From contig NZ_JAJKLK010000026.1 in the NCBI RefSeq assembly GCF_020982545.1, positions 154,158-218,157 on the forward strand: 64,000 nt of DNA, read 5' to 3'. Shown here one piece after another: positions 43,755-52,194 of the stretch (position 1 is its first letter; each line of letters starts with the position of its first letter). Origin of the DNA: Streptomyces sp. MNU76 (GTDB lineage: Bacteria; Actinomycetota; Actinomycetes; Streptomycetales; Streptomycetaceae). Under the pieces are notes generated by a model, which was not told where the DNA came from, searched no databases, and was given only the letters and a program-made list of their open reading frames with translations. A program made the translations under genes and the position numbers.

Positions 43755-44473
43755 CCGGCACGAGCAGACCGTCCGGTACGAGCGGCCCGCCCGGCACCAT
43801 CGACGTGCTCGTGGTCGACGACGACTTCATGGTGGCCCGGGTCCACCGCACCTTCGTCGAACGCGTCGAGCCGTTCCATGTGGTCGGCGTCGCCAGCACC
43901 GGCGAACAGGCCGTCGCCGCCGTCGACGATCTCCGCCCCGACCTGGTCCTCCTCGACCTCTACCTCCCCGACGGCTTCGGCCTCGACGTCATACCCCGGC
44001 TGCGCACCGCCGGACACGACTGCGACGTCATGGTCATCAGCGCCGCCCGGGAGGCCGACAGCGTGCGCGGCGCGGTCCGCCACGGCGTCGTCGACTACCT
44101 CCTCAAGCCCTTCGAGTTCGAGGAACTGCGTTCCCGGCTCCAGCGGTACGCCGCCCAGCGCGGCCGACTGCTCACCACCGTCGTCCGGGGCCAGGCCGAC
44201 GTCGACCGGGTCCTCGCCGGAGCCACCGCGCCGGCGTCGACGGCCGGTGCCCTGCCCAAGGGCATGAGCGTGGAGACCGCCGAGCTGATCGAGGCAACCC
44301 TGCGCGCCGCCGACGGCACCCTCTCCGCCACCGAGTGCGCCACCCTCACCGGCATCTCCCGGGTCAGCGCCCGCCGCTACCTGGAGTACTTCCACGGCAC
44401 CGGCAGCGCGGACGTCTCCCTGCGCTACGGCGTGGCCGGACGCCCGGAACGGCGCTACAGCTGGCGGGTGTGA
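43751..44473 (+). CDS. CitB/DcuR-type response regulator
   Basis: 240 residues from ATG 43751, overlapping the kinase stop (ATGA). The receiver carries the acidic pair VVDDDF, phospho-Asp in LVLLDLYLPDGFG and LLKPFEF (the switch Lys). The C-terminal helix-turn-helix (SATECATLTGISRVSARRYLEYF) is the CitB type. It should activate the divergent tctCBA operon when its kinase detects an external carboxylate. Presence of both halves and the transporter makes a complete sense-and-import unit. Confidence 0.92.
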   Translation: MTGTSRPSGTSGPPGTIDVLVVDDDFMVARVHRTFVERVEPFHVVGVASTGEQAVAAVDDLRPDLVLLDLYLPDGFGLDVIPRLRTAGHDCDVMVISAAREADSVRGAVRHGVVDYLLKPFEFEELRSRLQRYAAQRGRLLTTVVRGQADVDRVLAGATAPASTAGALPKGMSVETAELIEATLRAADGTLSATECATLTGISRVSARRYLEYFHGTGSADVSLRYGVAGRPERRYSWRV

Positions 44474-44493
44474 GGGCTCGCCCCGCCCCCGGC

Positions 44494-45243
44494 CTACAGC
44501 CCCAGGTGGCGTCGTACGACGTCGACGACCTCCCGCGGCCGGTCGTTGAGGTAGAAGTGGCCGCCGGGGAACACACAGAGCTCGGTCGGTCCGTCGGTGT
44601 GGCCGCTCCAGGCCCGTGCGTCCGCCACCGGAGTCACCGGGTCGGCGTCGCCGGTGAGGACGGTGACCGGGCAGGTCAGCCGGTCGCCGGGGCGCGGCTC
44701 GTACGTCTCCAGCGCCTTGTGGTCGCCGCGCAGCGCGGGGAGCACCAGCCGCACCAGCTCCTCGTCCTCGAAGACCTGCCCGTCGGTGCCGCCCAACCGG
44801 CGCACCGCCCGGAGCAGTTCGGCGTCGCTGCCGAGGTGCAGCGCGGGACCCGGCCGGCGTACGGAGGGTGCGCGCCGCCCCGAGACGAACAGTCGCACCG
44901 GGACCCGGCCGGCCGCCTCCAGGGCCGCCGCCGCCTCGTGGGCGACCACCGCGCCCATGCTGTGCCCGAAGAGGGCGAGCGGCCGGTCGTCGTCGCCGGT
45001 GACGGCCTCGACGATCCGCTCGGCCGGCTCCCGGACGCTCTCGGCCGGCGGCTCGGCGTAGCGGTCCTGACGCCCCATGCACTGCGCGGCCGGCACATCG
45101 GCCGCCGGGGCGAGCGCCAGCGCCATGGGGTGGTAGGCGCTCGCCGAGCCACCCGCGTGCGGCAGACACAGCAGCCGTACGGCCGCCTCGGGCGCGGGCC
45201 GGTAACGCCGCAGCCACGGACCACTGTTGACCGCTGAGGTCAT
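44494..45243 (-). CDS. Type II thioesterase (TesA/RifR-like alpha/beta hydrolase)
   Basis: 249 residues from ATG 45243, overlapping the stop of the STM4011-like gene by 3 bp (ATGA), so it belongs to that operon. Nucleophile Ser in FGHSMGAVVAHE; LLCLPHAGGSASAYHPMA is the typical N-terminal thioesterase II motif; Asp in LTGDADPVTP and His in FPGGHFYLNDRP complete the triad. Such enzymes remove wrong acyl groups from carrier proteins in NRPS/PKS pathways. No carrier protein or synthase is present here, so its partner may be encoded elsewhere or its role is different. Confidence 0.9.
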   Translation of the reverse strand: MTSAVNSGPWLRRYRPAPEAAVRLLCLPHAGGSASAYHPMALALAPAADVPAAQCMGRQDRYAEPPAESVREPAERIVEAVTGDDDRPLALFGHSMGAVVAHEAAAALEAAGRVPVRLFVSGRRAPSVRRPGPALHLGSDAELLRAVRRLGGTDGQVFEDEELVRLVLPALRGDHKALETYEPRPGDRLTCPVTVLTGDADPVTPVADARAWSGHTDGPTELCVFPGGHFYLNDRPREVVDVVRRHLGL

Positions 45244-46130
45244 GGACTCACTCGCTTTCGGACTCCGCGCCGCGCCGCCGGCGTCGGCACGCGCTCCAGG
45301 ACGCCGCCCGCGAACACGTCGTACAGGGGGAGCGTTTCGAGGTGGACGTAGCCGATGTGGCAGTCGCAGACGGACAACGGGCAGGGGCGGGGCGCCAGTG
45401 CGGTGCGGAAGGAGCCGTCGTACAGGTTGCCCAGTTCGGTTCTGACGAAGTGGCAGCGTCGTACCGTGCCGTCCCCGTCCACCGACACGACCGTGGAGCC
45501 GGTGCGGCAGGCGCGGCCCGCCGAGCGGTGCGGGTGGCGGCTGAACGGGAACAAGGGGTCCAACTCGGTCCAGAGCGCCGCCTCCTCGTCGGTGTAGGCG
45601 TGCCCCTCGGCGGCGTTCACCCACAGATACACCTGCTCCGGCAGCTCCCCGCGCAACCGCCTGGCATGCTCCAGATGCTCCGGCAGGCCGACGATCCCCA
45701 CGCTGAAGCGGATCCCCGCCCCGGCCAGCCGGAGGGCCTTGCCGAGGAACCTCTCGTACGGTGTCTGCCCGGGGTGGTAGGTGCACCACAGGGCCACCGT
45801 GTCCGGGTCGGCCTCCGTCAGCCATTCCGTGCGGCAGCTCAGGTTCGTCTGGATCGCCACCCGGTCGATGTGCGGCTCGTGGGAGAGCTCGACCAGGGCC
45901 CTGCGGTACCAGGACCGCACCAGCCCCTCGCCCCACGGCGTGAACAGCACCGAGAGCCGGTCGCCGGTCTGTTCCCGGGCCCAGGCGGTGAAACGCTCCA
46001 GGGCCGCGCGGTCGGCCCGCAGCCGGTCCGTGGAGTCACGCCGCTTGGCGAACGGGCAGTAGGGGCAGTCGTAGTCGCAGGAGGCGAGCGGGCCCCGGTA
46101 GAGGATCGTCAGGTCCACGGGTGTCGTCAC
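45240..46130 (-). CDS. STM4011-family radical SAM protein
   Basis: 296 residues from GTG 46130, overlapping the stop of the next-upstream gene (GTGA). The radical SAM [4Fe-4S] triad is C18, C22, C25 in CDYDCPYC, then the partial barrel. The C-terminus has ACRTGSTVVSVDGDGTVRRC and CPLSVCDC, a SPASM-like arrangement that could hold extra iron-sulfur clusters, as in peptide-modifying enzymes. The family is named after a Salmonella gene and has no known reaction. It lies fifth in the operon. Confidence 0.9.
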   Translation of the reverse strand: MTTPVDLTILYRGPLASCDYDCPYCPFAKRRDSTDRLRADRAALERFTAWAREQTGDRLSVLFTPWGEGLVRSWYRRALVELSHEPHIDRVAIQTNLSCRTEWLTEADPDTVALWCTYHPGQTPYERFLGKALRLAGAGIRFSVGIVGLPEHLEHARRLRGELPEQVYLWVNAAEGHAYTDEEAALWTELDPLFPFSRHPHRSAGRACRTGSTVVSVDGDGTVRRCHFVRTELGNLYDGSFRTALAPRPCPLSVCDCHIGYVHLETLPLYDVFAGGVLERVPTPAARRGVRKRVSP

Positions 46131-47467
46131 TTCGGCTCGTATGCGGCCATCGCCGCCCGGACGGCGGGGGAGAAGAACTCGGGGCCGATGGCGTCCGAGT
46201 GCGCCAGCCCCTCGGCGGAGAGCTTCAGCAGACCGGGGCCCGTCTCCGCGAGCCAGCCGCGCGCGGCCAGCAGGTCCAGCTCCACGGGGAAGTCCGCGTA
46301 CGGCTCCGACCCGAACCGCCGCCGGTAGTCCGCCACCGGCAGCCCTCGCGCCTGGAGCAGTGACTGCAGCAGATGGCGACGCCGGGCCTCGTCCTCGTCG
46401 ACCACCCGACCGTGCACGGCCCGGCCGAAGTCCTCGGTGGCGGTGTAGTCGTCGATGATCGTGCGGATCTCGCTCATGTGCACCGCGTAGTCGAAGGAGT
46501 AGTGCACCTGCGACGTGTACGAACGGGCTCCGCAGCCCAGGCCGATCATGCCGTCGGTCTGGCAGGCGTGGTCGTCCGGGCCCTGCGGCGGAGCGTCCGA
46601 GCGGCGGAACATCCGCATGGAGACCTGCTCGTAGCCGTGGGAGAGCAGATGGTCGCGGCCCTCGCGGTAGCGCCGCAGCCGGGCCTCGTCCCAGTCGCGG
46701 TCCGCGAGCACCGGATCCGTGTTCCGGCCGAGCCCGGTGAGCGGCCGGACGTACAGCGGATAGAGGTAGATCTCCTCCGGCCGCCAGGCGAGGGCCGCGT
46801 CCAGCGACAGCCGCCAACTGGCCGCCGTCTGCCCGTCGATGCCGTAGATCAGGTCGATGTTGAGGATCGGTATCGCGGCGTCCCGGATCCGGGACAGCGC
46901 CGCCTCCACGTCGGACCGCCGCTGCGGTCGTACGGCCGCACGCGCCTCCTCCGGTACGAAGCTCTGCACGCCGAGGCTCAGCCGTGTGGTGCCCCGCTCG
47001 GCGAGCACCGAGAGCCGGTCGGCGGTCGCCGTGGCCGGGGAGGCCTCCACCGACAGCGGGATCGCCCGCAGGTCCGCGCCCATGTGCCGCTCGGCGATGT
47101 CGCACAGCCGCTCCAGCTCCGCGGCCTCCAGATAGGTCGGGGTGCCACCGCCGAACGCGGCGTTCGCGAACCGCACCGGCTCCGCGTCCCCGAGCGCCTT
47201 CCTCACCGCGATCGCCTGCCGTTCGAGGGCGTCGAGATAGCGGCCGGTCAGCCCGTCGGGCGCGCCGATCCGGGTGAAGAGGTTGCAGAAGCCGCAGCGC
47301 ACCTCGCAGAACGGTATGTGCGCGTACAGCGACAGGGCCTGCCGTGACTCCCCGGCCCACAGGTCGGCGAGCAGCGGGGCGCCGGGCAGCTTCCGGTAGG
47401 CCGTCTTGTGCGGGTAGGCGTAGACGTAGTGCTGGTAGGGACGGACCAGTGGCGCGGTCACGGTCAT
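46127..47467 (-). CDS. STM4012-family radical SAM protein (HemN-like)
   Basis: 446 residues from ATG 47467, overlapping the stop of the STM4013-like gene by 4 bp. HemN-type opening SLYAHIPFCEVRCGFC puts the cluster ligands at C54, C58 and C61; NAAFGGGTPTYLEAAEL and LSLGVQSF continue the HemN/HemW pattern. A C-terminal winged helix-like domain (LPVADYRRRFG) is also HemN-like. HemN makes protoporphyrinogen; HemW-like proteins use haem or methylate other targets. The lack of other haem genes here favours a modification role with STM4011. Confidence 0.92.
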   Translation of the reverse strand: MTVTAPLVRPYQHYVYAYPHKTAYRKLPGAPLLADLWAGESRQALSLYAHIPFCEVRCGFCNLFTRIGAPDGLTGRYLDALERQAIAVRKALGDAEPVRFANAAFGGGTPTYLEAAELERLCDIAERHMGADLRAIPLSVEASPATATADRLSVLAERGTTRLSLGVQSFVPEEARAAVRPQRRSDVEAALSRIRDAAIPILNIDLIYGIDGQTAASWRLSLDAALAWRPEEIYLYPLYVRPLTGLGRNTDPVLADRDWDEARLRRYREGRDHLLSHGYEQVSMRMFRRSDAPPQGPDDHACQTDGMIGLGCGARSYTSQVHYSFDYAVHMSEIRTIIDDYTATEDFGRAVHGRVVDEDEARRRHLLQSLLQARGLPVADYRRRFGSEPYADFPVELDLLAARGWLAETGPGLLKLSAEGLAHSDAIGPEFFSPAVRAAMAAYEPK

Positions 47468-48315
47468 GCGGACGGCTCCAGGAAGAAGTGGCTGTAGGGG
47501 ACGGTCCACACGGCCTCGTGGCCGAGGCGGTGTCCGGTGTACCCGTCCTCGCCGTAGGTGGTCCCGTGGTCGGAGCAGACGACGGCGAAGCAGCGGCGCC
47601 GTGAACTCATCGCGGCGAAGAGCCGGCCGATGTGCCGGTCGACGTACTCCAGGGCCGCCGCGTGCGTGGCGAGGCTGTCGCCCGCCTCGCGGGTGGCGCC
47701 CGGCAGATGGAACCAGTTGGGCTGGTGCAGCGCGGAGACGTTGAGGAAGAGGAACAGCCGCTGGTCGGCGGGCAGTTCGGCCACGACCTGTTCGGCGCGG
47801 GCCACCTGGGACTCGAACGACGTGGGTGAGGCCACGGAGAACTCCGGCTCCCAGTGGCTCTCCTGGAACAGGTCCGGCAGGACACTGCCCAGCGCCCCCT
47901 GCTTGTTGAAGAAGCCGACACCGCCCACGCACACCGTGCGGTAGCCGCGCTCGGCGAGCCCCGAGACCAGGTCGGGACTGTCGAACACGAAGGTGCGCTC
48001 CTCGGTGGTCTCGCTGCCGGCGAACCGGCCCGCGAAGAGCCGCCGATGCGGTCCGGGCCTCGCCGGGGTGGGCAGGAACCCCGCGAACATCGCCTGGTGC
48101 GAGGCGTACGTGAAACTGCCGGGCGCGTGCCGTTTCTCCCAGGTGCCGCCCGGCAGACGGGCGGCCAGATTCGGCAGCCGGCCCTCCGCCGCGAGCTTCA
48201 CGGCCACGTCGTGGCGCAGGGTGTCGAGAGTGAGCAGCAGCAGGTCGTCGCGGCCCACCACCTCGTTCATGTCCGGCTCGGCCGTGGTGGTGCCGACCGG
48301 GTCAGAAGCGCGCAT
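47464..48315 (-). CDS. STM4013-family alkaline-phosphatase-superfamily hydrolase
   Basis: 283 residues from ATG 48315 after AAGGAAAG. The first metal site is LLLLTLDTLRHDVA, a sulfatase/phosphopentomutase-like pattern; LPNLAARLPGG and VVCSDHGTTYGEDGYTGHRLGHE supply the second Asp-His and the late His ligand. No signal peptide, so cytoplasmic. It would hydrolyse or transfer a phosphate or sulfate ester. Its start overlaps the end of the ATP-grasp gene by 14 bp. Confidence 0.88.
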   Translation of the reverse strand: MRASDPVGTTTAEPDMNEVVGRDDLLLLTLDTLRHDVAVKLAAEGRLPNLAARLPGGTWEKRHAPGSFTYASHQAMFAGFLPTPARPGPHRRLFAGRFAGSETTEERTFVFDSPDLVSGLAERGYRTVCVGGVGFFNKQGALGSVLPDLFQESHWEPEFSVASPTSFESQVARAEQVVAELPADQRLFLFLNVSALHQPNWFHLPGATREAGDSLATHAAALEYVDRHIGRLFAAMSSRRRCFAVVCSDHGTTYGEDGYTGHRLGHEAVWTVPYSHFFLEPSA

Positions 48316-49477
48316 GGTCTTTCCTTGCCTGGGGGAGGTGCGCCGGCGCCTCGAGCATCGCGCTCCGCACCGCCGCGAGTTGTGCCGTGTACGTGTCGAG
48401 GCCTTCCGCCGGGCCGCCCGGCAGTCCGGTCAGCCGGGGCAGCAGATCGCCGAACGCGTTGACCTCGCCCACCGTGAACCGGCGCCAGCCGATCGCCGGG
48501 AGCAGGTCCACGCCGACGCACAGTGTGCCCGGGAAGCAGGTGGCGGCCCGCTCGCAGATGTCCAGCGCCTGCCGCCAGCGGTCGCCGGCCGCGTCCACGA
48601 CCGAGGTCAGATCGCCCCGTGCCCCGCCGAGATGGAGGTTCGTCATCGGGAAACGGCTGGTGCGGACGACCGCGTGCGTGGCCCGGCCCGCCACGACCAG
48701 CACCCGCAGATCGGCGGACCGCCCCTGCACGGATGCCTTTGGCAGCCACCGCTCGATGTGCAGCCCGTCGGCCGCGAGGGCGTCGACGATGCCGGCGATC
48801 TCCCGCTCGTCCGCGTAGCGCCGCACCCGCAGGGAGTTGTGCAGCCGCGGCGGGGTGTGCGGCCCGCCGTCCGCGGACACCTCCACCGAGGTGGTGGCCC
48901 GCAGCCGTCCGCTCGCCGACGACTCGACAGCCAGCACACCGGACGCGGAGGAGCCGTGGGCCGGTTTCACGAAGACGCGCGGCATACCGTGCTCCCGCAT
49001 CACCGCCCGCACGTCGTCCCAGCCGCCCACCGCGAGCGTGCGGCCCGAGGTCGGCGACGGCGGCACCGGGACCCCGGCCGCGTCGAGCCGGGCGTGGCAC
49101 AGCCGCTTGTCGAACAGCACCGCCAGATCCGCCGGACCGTCCAGCCGCAGCCCGCCCCGCAGTGAGCCCACGGCGGCCAGGAAACGGGCGTACCAGGTGG
49201 CCGAGCCCTCCACCCGTGTCGGGTCCCCGACATCGCGCAGCAGCCGGTCCACCTCGGCGTTCTCACCCGGCGATTCCAGCCGGACGATCTCGTCGTCGGC
49301 GAACTCGTGGCCGCCGTCGCGCAGCACGTCCCGCCACTCGACGACGCGGGGTCTCCCGGCGCCGGCCGCCTCGGCCGCCGCGACGAACAGCCCGACCCGC
49401 CGGTTCTCCCCGTTCCCGACGACCACCCACCTGTACGGGCCGGGTCCCACCCCCGCCGCACCGCTCCAACCGGACAC
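48302..49477 (-). CDS. STM4014-family ATP-grasp-like protein
   Basis: 391 residues from GTG 49477. VVVGNGENRRVGLFVAAAE is a pre-grasp Rossmann-like start; LFDKRLCHARLDAAGVPVP, VFVKPAHGSSASGVLAV (ATP-binding Lys and Gly loop) and CVGVDLLPAIGWRRFTVGEVNAFGD (metal-binding Asp, Glu and Asn) are typical of RimK/glutathione-synthetase-like ATP-grasp ligases. It should form an amide or peptide bond using ATP. Substrate unknown; in this operon it could add an amino acid to, or crosslink, the LRR protein or a small molecule. Confidence 0.88.
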   Translation of the reverse strand: MSGWSGAAGVGPGPYRWVVVGNGENRRVGLFVAAAEAAGAGRPRVVEWRDVLRDGGHEFADDEIVRLESPGENAEVDRLLRDVGDPTRVEGSATWYARFLAAVGSLRGGLRLDGPADLAVLFDKRLCHARLDAAGVPVPPSPTSGRTLAVGGWDDVRAVMREHGMPRVFVKPAHGSSASGVLAVESSASGRLRATTSVEVSADGGPHTPPRLHNSLRVRRYADEREIAGIVDALAADGLHIERWLPKASVQGRSADLRVLVVAGRATHAVVRTSRFPMTNLHLGGARGDLTSVVDAAGDRWRQALDICERAATCFPGTLCVGVDLLPAIGWRRFTVGEVNAFGDLLPRLTGLPGGPAEGLDTYTAQLAAVRSAMLEAPAHLPQARKDHARF

Positions 49478-49508
49478 TCCGCCCCTTCGCTCGCGTATCC
49501 CTACGCGC

Positions 49509-50477
49509 TCACTCGCCCACCGCGACGAACCGCCACACCGTGCCGTCCTCCTCCTCGTCCGACTCGGCGGCGTCGGCGTCGACGTCGACCTGGACCCCCT
49601 CGGCCTCCAGGGAGTCCCGCAGGCGGTCGCGTACGGCCGCGCTCAGGTAGTTGTGGTGCAGGTCCAGCGTCTTGAGGTGGGTGAGCGGCTGACCGGTGAG
49701 GAGCGCGGTCGCGCCGTCGTCGGTGAGGACGCCCATCGACACGTCCAGCACGTCGAGGCGGGCCACCACCGGGGCGGCGGCCAGGGCCGCGCAGATGTCG
49801 TCCTGCATCTCGCTGTTGCGCAGCGCCAGATGCTTGAGGGCGGGGAGCCGGGTGCCCGCGAGGATCGGCGCCAGGTCGGCCACCTCACTGTCGCCGCCGT
49901 ACTCGGAGGTGCCCAGCCACAGGTCCAGCTCGACCAGGGCCGGCAGGTCGCTGCCCGCGACACCCCGGACGGCCTCGGCGGGCATGCCACCGGTCTCCAC
50001 CGTCAGCGAGCGCAGCCTCTCGTGCCGCAACGGCGGGAAGACGAGCCCCTGGCCGCCGCGCACCCCGAACTCCTCCAGTTCCGGGAAGGCTTCCAGCAGC
50101 GGCCCCACATCCCCCTGGTTGATCCAGGAGATCTCGCACTCCTCCATCACGATGTCGCCGAGGAACAGCGCGCGCAGCGAGGGCAGCCGGTCCTTCGCCG
50201 CCACCAGGGCCTCGACGATCTCCTCCGGGCCGTTGTCGTAGGCTTCGTTCCACGCGCCGACCACCAGTGCCCGCACCTTCTCGGTGTCGACCGAGGCCAG
50301 GAACCGGGCGAACGCCTCCTTCCAGGCCTCCTCGCTGTCGTACGCGTCCACGGTGATGTTCCAGGCCACCGACTCGGGCGCGGGCAGCTCGGCGGCGCCC
50401 CGCGGGTCCTTCACCGACGAGGGGAACCGGTGGACCCGCAGGCCGTGGAACTCCTCCAGATGGCTGCCGATGGTCAT
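49509..50477 (-). CDS. STM4015-family leucine-rich-repeat protein
   Basis: 322 residues; ATG 50477 is chosen because GAAGGGGCGGGGCG precedes it. After an N-terminal beta-rich 100 residues with VAWNITVDAYDSEEAWKEAF come about six LRR units: LPSLRALFLGDI, LEEFGVRGG, RLRSLTVETG, LVELDLWLGT, LKHLALRNSEM and LKTLDLHHNYLS. A very acidic tail (AESDEEEDG) ends it. LRR folds bind proteins; as first gene of the operon it may be the scaffold or target for the enzymes that follow. Function unknown. Confidence 0.88.
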   Translation of the reverse strand: MTIGSHLEEFHGLRVHRFPSSVKDPRGAAELPAPESVAWNITVDAYDSEEAWKEAFARFLASVDTEKVRALVVGAWNEAYDNGPEEIVEALVAAKDRLPSLRALFLGDIVMEECEISWINQGDVGPLLEAFPELEEFGVRGGQGLVFPPLRHERLRSLTVETGGMPAEAVRGVAGSDLPALVELDLWLGTSEYGGDSEVADLAPILAGTRLPALKHLALRNSEMQDDICAALAAAPVVARLDVLDVSMGVLTDDGATALLTGQPLTHLKTLDLHHNYLSAAVRDRLRDSLEAEGVQVDVDADAAESDEEEDGTVWRFVAVGE

Positions 50478-50749
50478 GTGCGCCCCGCCCCTTCGTTCCA
50501 TGTCCATGGGCGGAGGCCGGGTCCCCGCCCGGTCCGCCCGTCGCGCACCCGGGGCACACAGCGCCGCCGGGTAGGGGAGTTCTACCAAGTCCCACTGACA
50601 CCGTGTGCGGCGGACCCCTGTCCTGTGGACGAACACCTGTGGATGAAGGGTCGTGCCCGCCCCGGCGGACGGTCCGCGCGGACCGATTGTCAGTGGCCGC
50701 CCCTACGGTCGTCTCGTGGCACGGGAAGTGCCCGACGGGAGGGAGACCC

Positions 50750-51076
50750 ATGTACCGGCAAGGAGACGTCCTCATCGTGCCGTTGGCGGAGAGCGCGGTG
50801 CCCGGAGGTGCGCTCGATGCCACGTCGGAGCCGCGCGACGGGCGCGGCCGGCTCGTCCTCGCCCTCGGCGAGGTCACCGGTCACGCGCACGCCGTGGTCG
50901 GTCCCGGCCGTCTGATCCGCGAGGCGAGCGCCTTCGGGCCGATGCTGCTGCATGTGCCGGAGGGCGCCCGCGTCGTCCACGAGGAGCACGCGGCGATCTC
51001 CCTGCCCAAGGGCTGGTACCGCGTGATCCGCCAACGCGAGTACGTACCGGGGTCGGTGCGGATCGTCGCCGACTGA
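50750..51076 (+). CDS. Small hypothetical protein (108 aa)
   Basis: ATG 50750 after GGGAGG. A compact beta-rich protein: YRQGDVLIVPLAES, GRGRLVLALGEVTGHAHAV, MLLHVPEGARVVHEEHAAI and LPKGWYRVIRQREYVPG. The His-containing strands (TGHAHAV, VHEEHA) could bind a metal, in a cupin-like barrel. Not matched to a named family with confidence. Divergent from STM4015 and 73 bp before the DUF6745-like gene. Confidence 0.75.
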   Translation: MYRQGDVLIVPLAESAVPGGALDATSEPRDGRGRLVLALGEVTGHAHAVVGPGRLIREASAFGPMLLHVPEGARVVHEEHAAISLPKGWYRVIRQREYVPGSVRIVAD

Positions 51077-51149
51077 ACCCGTGGGAAGAGAGGGCGGCCG
51101 TGATGTGCGGCGGCCGTGTGTACAGGCATCGACATCCAGGAGGAACAGC

Positions 51150-52175
51150 GTGACGGAACAGGCGAGTTGGCGGGCGGTCGCGGCGGCCACCGGGGCGGGC
51201 GACCGGACGCGCACCGAGGCGGGCGTGCGTCTGGCGTACCGGCGGGCGGGGCTGGCGGAGCCCGAGCGGATCGTGTGGGCCCGCTCGCCCCTGGCGGCGC
51301 TGCGCCTGCTCTCGGGAGCGGCCGCGGAGGACGGCGAGGCGCTCCCGGCGACCGGGGCGAGCGTCCGTGACGCCGTCCGCAACCGACCGGTCGCCGCCGC
51401 CCGCGCCCGGCTGCACACCCGGCTGGGCCCCACCGGCTGGGGCGACCACTGGCGGGCGACCGGCGCCGACCTCTGGGAGACCACCCGGCCCCTCGTCGAC
51501 CGCGTCCGCACCGGAATCGTCGAGGCCCTGGCCCCCGCCGACCGCAAGCAGGAAACGGGTGTCCGGCTGCTGCTCCTGGACGCGGTCCTGGGCCAGCACG
51601 ACGCGGCCTGGCTGGCCGCCTTCGACGCCGCCCCCGAGCTGGACGGACTCGCCGAGGTGGCCCGCACGGCCGGCTGGTGGTGGCCGTACGAGCACGTCGC
51701 CGTCGTCGCCGAACGGCCCGTGGAACTGCACCGGGACGAGGCGGGCCGCCTGGACCGCGGCGACGGGCCCGCACTCGCCTTCTCCGACGGTTTCGCCCTG
51801 CACGCCTGGCGCGGACTGCCCGTACCGGCTGAATTCCTCGACCGGTTGGGCGGGTTGACCCCGGAGGAGATCCGGGCGGAGGAGAACGCCGAGCTGCGCC
51901 GCGTGATGCTGGAGCACTACGGCTACGACCGCTACCTGGAGGAGTCCGGGGCCAAGCCGGTGCACCGCGACGAGACGGGTGTGCTCTGGCGGATAGCCCT
52001 GCCGGGCGACGAGGACGTGGTGATGGTGGAGGTCGTCAACTCCACACCGGAGCCGGACGGCACCAGCCGCACCTACTGGCTGCGGGTGCCGCCCACCACG
52101 ACCACGGCCCGGGAGGGCGTGGCCTGGACGTTCGGCCTGCGACCCGAGGCGTACGAGCCGCTGCGGCAGACCTGA
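51150..52175 (+). CDS. DUF6745-like protein
   Basis: 341 residues from GTG 51150 after CCAGGAGG. Helical with a beta-rich centre; a run WWWPYEHVAVVAERPVELHRDE and HAWRGLPVPAEFLDRLGGLTPEEI is the recognisable core, and YDRYLEESGAKPVHRDETGVLWRIALP follows, as in DUF6745 proteins. No membrane segment or known catalytic motif. The family is found next to LRR/STM4015-type genes in some genomes, as here, and is of unknown function. Confidence 0.75.
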   Translation: MTEQASWRAVAAATGAGDRTRTEAGVRLAYRRAGLAEPERIVWARSPLAALRLLSGAAAEDGEALPATGASVRDAVRNRPVAAARARLHTRLGPTGWGDHWRATGADLWETTRPLVDRVRTGIVEALAPADRKQETGVRLLLLDAVLGQHDAAWLAAFDAAPELDGLAEVARTAGWWWPYEHVAVVAERPVELHRDEAGRLDRGDGPALAFSDGFALHAWRGLPVPAEFLDRLGGLTPEEIRAEENAELRRVMLEHYGYDRYLEESGAKPVHRDETGVLWRIALPGDEDVVMVEVVNSTPEPDGTSRTYWLRVPPTTTTAREGVAWTFGLRPEAYEPLRQT

Positions 52176-52194
52176 GCCCCGACAGGGGCCCGGC

